From NCBI GenBank assembly GCA_025965815.1, contig JAOPWF010000322.1, positions 1-10,417 of the forward strand: a DNA stretch of 10,417 bases, given 5' to 3'. This document shows, piece by piece, positions 6,146 to 10,417 of the stretch (position 1 is the stretch's first letter; each line of letters begins with the position of its first letter). The notes below the pieces were generated by a model. The model saw nothing but the letters and a program-made list of their open reading frames with translations. It made no database searches and had not been told where the DNA came from. The translations under genes were made by a program, and so were the position numbers. The stretch is from Mycobacterium sp. GTDB taxonomy: Bacteria > Actinomycetota > Actinomycetes > Mycobacteriales > Mycobacteriaceae.

Positions 6146-9100
6146 CAGCGGACACGACGGGAAATCACACATCGAGCTCGCGATCGGTGACAAGGGCCGA
6201 CCGGTGGACAAGATTGCCTCGGTGCGCAACTCAGCCAACGAATCTCCGCTGGCGCGGCTGCGCAGACGCCTGGAAAAGGCCCGCCGGGCGCATCGCGCTG
6301 GCGACCTGGCGAAGGCGTTTGAACTTGCCCGCAAGGTGATCGAGGCTGCGGACGAGCTTGCGCCCCGCCCAGAAGCGGTCGCCATCGGCGGCTCGGCGCA
6401 TGTGTTGATCGGCCATGTCGCCGACGCCGCGGGCGACCCCGATGGCGCCGAGGCGGCATTCAGCACTGCAATCGGTCTGCTTCAGGACGCGAACGACGTC
6501 GTGTGGATGAGTGGCGACCATGTGGCAGATCTCGGCGTCGCCATGGTGATGACCGGCGCGCCCAATGGCGGCGCCCCGTTGCGACAAGCCATCAAGCTAG
6601 GCAACGACACGGCCCTTGTACGGCGGTTCCTGGGGCTCTACCTGCTCGGCGACGGTCAGCTCACCGAAGCAGAAAACCTGCTGAGGGACGTCGTGCAGCG
6701 TGAGCCGGGCGATTGGCGCGCCTGGCGTGGACTCGCCATGATCGCCGAGAACACTGCCCCTGCCGATGATGCCGCGACGCTCTGGTTGACCGTCGCGGAG
6801 AAGATCAAGGATGCCGGCCGGGTCGAAGACGCGCTGGTGGCCTACCTCGCCGCCGACCGACTGTCACCCTCTCTCGACGCCAAGCGCGGCGCGGCCAATT
6901 CCCTGTCGCGACTTGGCCGTTTCGCCGAGGCGGAAGAGATAGCAACCAAGGTCCTGGCGGTCGACCCGGACGACTATCAGATAAGGGTGGTGCGCGTCGA
7001 GGCGCTCCTTGGAATGGACCGCTTTGCCGACGCCGCGACCAGTGCGCGCGAGTTGGCCCAGATCGATCGCTCCGACCCCGTAGCGCACGCCTACCTGGGC
7101 ATGGCGATGGGGGGGCTCGGCCAGCACGACGAGGCACTGGCCGCACTCCGGGCTGCCCAGCAGCTTCTGCCCGAAAGTGCGCCTATCCAAGCACTTCTGG
7201 CCAACGCCTTGGCTGCGACGGGTCAGACCGACGAGGCGATGCGCGTGCTCGCCGAGGGAATCGAGCAGAACCCCGATGACCTGGACCTGCGACTGGCCCG
7301 CGCCGAACTGGCCGCCGCCGCAGCTGATTTCGAGGCGGCGGCAGCCGACGTGGCCGCGATTGAGGCCCTCGAACCGTCCCGAGCGCCTTGGCTTTGGTTG
7401 GGCCAGAGAATGGCGGTGCGCGGGGATCTTCAGCGCGCGCTCGATGCGGTTGACCGAGCACTCGCCGCCCTGCCCAATGACGCATACGCGCTTGGCCTCC
7501 GCGGAGCGATTCTGACCCACCTCGGCCGGATCGCCGAGGGCATCACATCGCTGCGCGAGAGTGTGGAGCGAGAGCCGAACGCACTCGCTCTCAACAGTCT
7601 CGTCGTCGCGCTGATGCGCCCGGGAGCTGAAAGGAACGTCCAGCAGGCGGAGGAGTTCGCCCGCCAGCTGGTCGATCTGGAGCCGGATGATGTCGACAGC
7701 GCGGTCGCGCTCACTCAAGTCCTGCTCGCTAGCGACCGCGCCGCTGAGGCAATCGATGTGATCGAGGCCGCCGCCCACCGGTGCCCTCCGGACCGCGACT
7801 TGGAATACCAGCGGGCTCGGGCGCTGCTCTTGCTTGACCGGCCACAGGACGCCATCGAGGTACTCGACGCGGCCGCCAACCGATTCGGGCCAGGCGGCGG
7901 CTTGGAGGATCTCAGGGCACGGGGGCTCGTCGCCCTGGGCAGGCTGCCGGAAGCGGTCGCCGCCGCCGAGCGCGCCGCCGCCGAGCAGCCAGACAACGCC
8001 AGCGTGCACGCCCATCTCGGCCAGTTACACCGCGACCTTGCCTTGGTCGACGACCATGTCGACGACCAGCACATGTCGGCTGCCGTTGCGGCGCTTACGC
8101 GAGCGATCGAACTCGATCCGGACGATGTCGACTCCACAACCCTGCTGGGCCAGCTGCACGGCGAACGAGATGAACTGGATGACGCCGAACGGCTGCTTAG
8201 CAAGGCCAGATGGCTGCGGGAGGTGTCCGGCGCCGACGTGGACGCCTTCGCACTCGCCGATCTGGGCCGCATTTGGCATCTCAAGGGTGACCACGAGGCC
8301 GCGCTCGAGGCGGTCGACGAGGCCATTCGACTCGACGACAGGTCCGGCAATGCCCTGCTGACCAAGGGCGAGGCGCTCTACGCACTCGACAGGTATGCCG
8401 AGTCGGTCGAAGCTCTGCAGCAAGCGCTACTCAGGAAGCAAGGGCAACTCACGAAAAAGGACGAGGCCTACCGGTTATCGAGGCTGGGCGAGTCATACCG
8501 GATGCTCGACGAGCTCGGCAAAGCCGACGCCGCCCTAACTGAGGCGCTGGAACTCGCGCCCGGCGACGCGTATGCGCTGGCCAGCCGCGGCGCCGTCCGC
8601 TACACGCTCGGCGACGTCGAATCGGCCGAGACAGACCTTCGGGCGGCGCTCACCGAGGCGCCGAGTTATCAGTTCGCGCTGGAACGCTATCTTCTAGTGC
8701 AATTGGACCTTGGCCGGGTGGATAACGCCCTTGCGGCGTGGCGGAAAGCGATCGCGGTCGCGCCGGAGGATGTCGAATTCCAAATCGGGTACGCGGACAC
8801 GCTGCGGCTGGCGGGTCAGCTAAGTGACGGCCTTCCGGTCATCGAGCAGGTGCTTCGAGACCAGCCTACGCACGTGATGGCCTTGCGAGTCTTCGGGCGC
8901 ATGTTGCTCGAGCTCGGTCGAATCGACGAGGCCGCAGCGCAATTCGAGCGGGCGCTGGCCGCAGACCCAGATTCGGCGGACGCGGCCATCGATCTTGCCA
9001 AGGCGCTGGACAACCAGGGCAGACCGTGGAGCGCCCTCAAGACGATTCGGGCTGCCCTCGACCGGAACCCGACCGGGCAGCTGCTCGTTGACCACGGCTG

Positions 9101-9776
9101 GAGGCTGGCGAAGCTGGCAGCTTGGCCCGACGCGATCGCCTCCGCGCGGCAGGCGCGGGAGCTCGACCCCGGCAGCCCAGCGTCCTACCAGCTCCTCAGC
9201 TGGGTGCTGCCGATAATCGGAGATCGCGAGGAGTGCGTGGAGGCCGCCGCCGAGGCCTTGCGACTCAGCCCAGAGAACAGCTGGAACCACAAGCAACTAG
9301 GCAACACGCTTTGGTGGGTTGGCCGAACGGCCGAGGCGATGCGGGAATACACCTGGGTGGCCGAGCGGGCCGATCTCATTGCGGACGACGACGCGCAGGG
9401 GCTACACCTTCTCGGGTGGTCGCTTATGTGTCTAGGCGAGCACGCGCGAGCGGCGGGCTGCCTGTCCAAGGCCGTCGCACTTGGCTTCGACGAGCTGTCC
9501 GCCCTGTTCGACCTCGGAGTGAACTCGCTGGCCGCTGGTCAGATGGCGGAGGCGCTCGGCACGTTTGCCGAAGCCCTATCCCTCGTTGACCGCGACCTGT
9601 CCGGACAGAGTGCCTCTCCCGAGCGGGCGCTGGCCCACCGTGGTTCGATTGCGGTCGCCATCTACGACCTGCAAAGCTCGGTCGCAGGAGACCGGCTGCC
9701 GGCGTCGGACGAGGTTGACGGGCTGGTTGCCCAGCTCACCGAGCGGCTAGGCCGTTTGTCCCTGCCGGCCGAGTAG
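6138..9776 (+). CDS. Gene D: giant tetratricopeptide-repeat protein
   Basis: The 1212-residue product is almost entirely tandem tetratricopeptide repeats, roughly thirty by eye, starting near residue 50. Typical units are AHAYLGMAMGGLGQHDEALA, YRLSRLGESYRMLDELGKAD and FGRMLLELGRIDEAAAQFER, each with the small residues at TPR positions 8, 20 and 27 and a proline near 32 (LDPDD, LAPGD, EAPSY). Residues 1-40 are polar and may be disordered. No catalytic domain, membrane helix or NTPase motif was found, so it should form a long solenoid for protein binding. The chosen start is GTG at 6138, with GGAGG at 6121-6125, overlapping gene C by 8 bp. An in-frame ATG at 6063 would overlap C by 83 bp with proline/arginine-rich residues; GTG at 6204 and 6222 are other options. 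In context it is a likely scaffold or sensor for the B/C pair. Confidence 0.9.
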   Translation: MASSGHDGKSHIELAIGDKGRPVDKIASVRNSANESPLARLRRRLEKARRAHRAGDLAKAFELARKVIEAADELAPRPEAVAIGGSAHVLIGHVADAAGDPDGAEAAFSTAIGLLQDANDVVWMSGDHVADLGVAMVMTGAPNGGAPLRQAIKLGNDTALVRRFLGLYLLGDGQLTEAENLLRDVVQREPGDWRAWRGLAMIAENTAPADDAATLWLTVAEKIKDAGRVEDALVAYLAADRLSPSLDAKRGAANSLSRLGRFAEAEEIATKVLAVDPDDYQIRVVRVEALLGMDRFADAATSARELAQIDRSDPVAHAYLGMAMGGLGQHDEALAALRAAQQLLPESAPIQALLANALAATGQTDEAMRVLAEGIEQNPDDLDLRLARAELAAAAADFEAAAADVAAIEALEPSRAPWLWLGQRMAVRGDLQRALDAVDRALAALPNDAYALGLRGAILTHLGRIAEGITSLRESVEREPNALALNSLVVALMRPGAERNVQQAEEFARQLVDLEPDDVDSAVALTQVLLASDRAAEAIDVIEAAAHRCPPDRDLEYQRARALLLLDRPQDAIEVLDAAANRFGPGGGLEDLRARGLVALGRLPEAVAAAERAAAEQPDNASVHAHLGQLHRDLALVDDHVDDQHMSAAVAALTRAIELDPDDVDSTTLLGQLHGERDELDDAERLLSKARWLREVSGADVDAFALADLGRIWHLKGDHEAALEAVDEAIRLDDRSGNALLTKGEALYALDRYAESVEALQQALLRKQGQLTKKDEAYRLSRLGESYRMLDELGKADAALTEALELAPGDAYALASRGAVRYTLGDVESAETDLRAALTEAPSYQFALERYLLVQLDLGRVDNALAAWRKAIAVAPEDVEFQIGYADTLRLAGQLSDGLPVIEQVLRDQPTHVMALRVFGRMLLELGRIDEAAAQFERALAADPDSADAAIDLAKALDNQGRPWSALKTIRAALDRNPTGQLLVDHGWRLAKLAAWPDAIASARQARELDPGSPASYQLLSWVLPIIGDREECVEAAAEALRLSPENSWNHKQLGNTLWWVGRTAEAMREYTWVAERADLIADDDAQGLHLLGWSLMCLGEHARAAGCLSKAVALGFDELSALFDLGVNSLAAGQMAEALGTFAEALSLVDRDLSGQSASPERALAHRGSIAVAIYDLQSSVAGDRLPASDEVDGLVAQLTERLGRLSLPAE

Positions 9777-10113
9777 CCCCGTCGGGCCCTGGACTACCGG
9801 TCGGTGAAGTCGGCCAGCGACGTTGGCAGATCGGTGGGATGGGTGTTCACGACCAGGACGCGTCGGCGGAGCCAGTGCCTTGGCGGATGCGAAGAAGGCG
9901 GCGGACGCCGAGGGGACTACCTCTTTCGATACTGGGCCGTCGGATGCGGCTCCAACCTCTTGAACTGCGAATTTCTGTCACTGCCAACGCAGTCAACCGT
10001 CGCAAACGCCCAAGTCGACTCGTTCGCATCGAGTAGGTCAGGGCTCACCATGCAGCCTGTTTTAGGCGTAGAGCGCGACCTCTGGACATGCACGGGTAGG
10101 TGTCGGCACGGCG
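9777..10113. other. Intergenic stretch, no intact gene
   Basis: This is a 337-bp gap between two convergent genes. No strong terminator is seen; a short GCCC-CGTC-GGGC hairpin at 9776-9787 right after gene D is weak. The element's right junction with the chromosome may lie here. I looked for a copy of the sequence around 540-610 that would mark the second attachment site and found no convincing match. The possible gene remnant at its left side is listed separately. Confidence 0.4.
9794..9919 (-). pseudogene. Possible C-terminal remnant of an unknown gene
   Basis: Between two minus-strand TAG codons (9917-9919 and 9794-9796) a 40-codon frame ends in RVLVVNTHPTDLPTSLADF followed by TDR and stop. 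Most of the last 22 codons end in G or C with ordinary choices for a high-GC actinobacterium, and the alternation of hydrophobic and polar residues looks like real protein. There is no start codon or ribosome binding site, and the upstream frame (PRRPPPSSHPPRHW) looks out of phase. It may therefore be a decayed gene tail, perhaps cut by insertion of the element. I cannot name the family. Confidence 0.25.
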
Positions 10114-10416
10114 CTAGCCGCGATACCGGTCGACGAGTGCGGAGTATTCGTCAAGCACTCGAAGCGATTCGGCGAGCGGCAGGGTGGGCAACAGAAGCGC
10201 TAGCGCTAGCTGGCCGAAACCGAGGTCTTCGGCGGCGCGCCAGTAGTCAGGTTTATTGGGCGTGCCGAACATCGCCAGCGGTACATCGCGTCCGGCGCCG
10301 TCTCGCATCTGGTCGATGCGTTTGGTCAGTGCCTCGACGGGCAGAGGGTTGGATATCCAACCCGCGTCATGGCGGATCACTCGTTTGACGGTGGCATCGG
10401 AGTCGCCGCCGATGTA
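10114..10416 (-). CDS. Luciferase-like (F420-type) oxidoreductase, C-terminal part
   Basis: The minus-strand frame is open from the window edge to the TAG at 10114-10116 and gives about 100 residues. YIGGDSDATVKRVIRHDAGW, then the segment beginning ISNPLPVEALTKRIDQM, and FGTPNKPDYWRAAEDLGFGQ followed by LALALLLPTLPLAESLRVLD, are the C-terminal signature of bacterial luciferase-like monooxygenases, including many F420-dependent enzymes. The flavin or deazaflavin site itself lies mostly in the missing N-terminal part, so the cofactor and substrate are not determined. The gene is cut by the window edge; the first in-frame GTG (10378-10380) is internal, not a start. It is convergent with gene D and is probably host chromosome flanking the element. 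Confidence 0.8.
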   Translation of the reverse strand, partial: YIGGDSDATVKRVIRHDAGWISNPLPVEALTKRIDQMRDGAGRDVPLAMFGTPNKPDYWRAAEDLGFGQLALALLLPTLPLAESLRVLDEYSALVDRYRG

Positions 10417-10417
10417 G

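Noticed and set aside
6864..8015. Minus-strand ORF of 383 codons opposite gene D
   Set aside because: It is antisense to continuous TPR repeats; its histidine, glycine and glutamine pattern mirrors the TPR codons.
10198..10210. GCTAGCGCTAGC palindrome
   Set aside because: It lies within the oxidoreductase coding region in a run of leucine and alanine codons, where such patterns arise easily.
1..10417. CRISPR array
   Set aside because: No regularly spaced repeats of 20-40 bp with unique spacers were seen; the only direct repeats are the three 16-mers at 75-145 and the short heptamers at 565-610.

Overview
The window looks like chromosomal DNA of a high-GC actinobacterium, most likely a mycobacterium or close relative. 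The coding frames strongly favour G/C at third positions. The integrase is of the type common in mycobacterial integrated elements. The right edge carries the C-terminal part of a luciferase-like (F420-type) oxidoreductase, a family abundant in mycobacteria. The species assignment is an inference; there is no rRNA or marker gene here.

Layout, left to right. (1) Positions 75-430 hold a remnant of an IS481-type insertion sequence on the minus strand: the N-terminal helix-turn-helix part of the transposase, cut off before the DDE domain and running straight into three 16-bp direct repeats. (2) Positions 522-556 hold a strong hairpin terminator, followed by three short TTGTGAA repeats. (3) Positions 595-2104 hold a minus-strand recombination module: a small excisionase-type protein followed by a tyrosine integrase split in two by an apparent one-base deletion. 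(4) Positions 2105-2508 are a 404-bp divergent intergenic region with two small inverted repeats, a TATACC box and a possible 34-codon leader ORF. (5) Positions 2509-9776 are four tightly packed plus-strand genes, called A to D here. (6) Positions 9777-10113 lack an intact gene but may hold a scrap of a minus-strand gene. (7) Positions 10114-10416 hold the C-terminal end of the minus-strand oxidoreductase, running off the window.

The A-D operon is the most interesting content. A is an all-helical 364-residue protein with one hydrophobic segment near its C-terminus. B is a predicted zinc metalloprotease with HELGH, a downstream HELFAD helix and a THPSWPAR segment. C is a clear paralogue of B in which all three predicted zinc ligands and the catalytic glutamate are replaced, attached to a long helical N-terminus. 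D is a 1212-residue protein made almost wholly of tetratricopeptide repeats. Junctions are A/B ATGA overlap, B/C 8-bp gap, and C/D 8-bp overlap, so the four are very likely co-transcribed and translationally coupled.

Protease plus TPR scaffold plus membrane-associated partner, carried next to an integrase and excisionase with no relaxase, replication or virion genes in view, resembles the layout of protease-based bacterial conflict or phage-defence systems, in which a sensor scaffold controls a protease that acts on an effector. I do not recognise this exact gene set. The defence role is an inference; the metalloprotease/pseudoprotease pairing is seen directly in the sequence.
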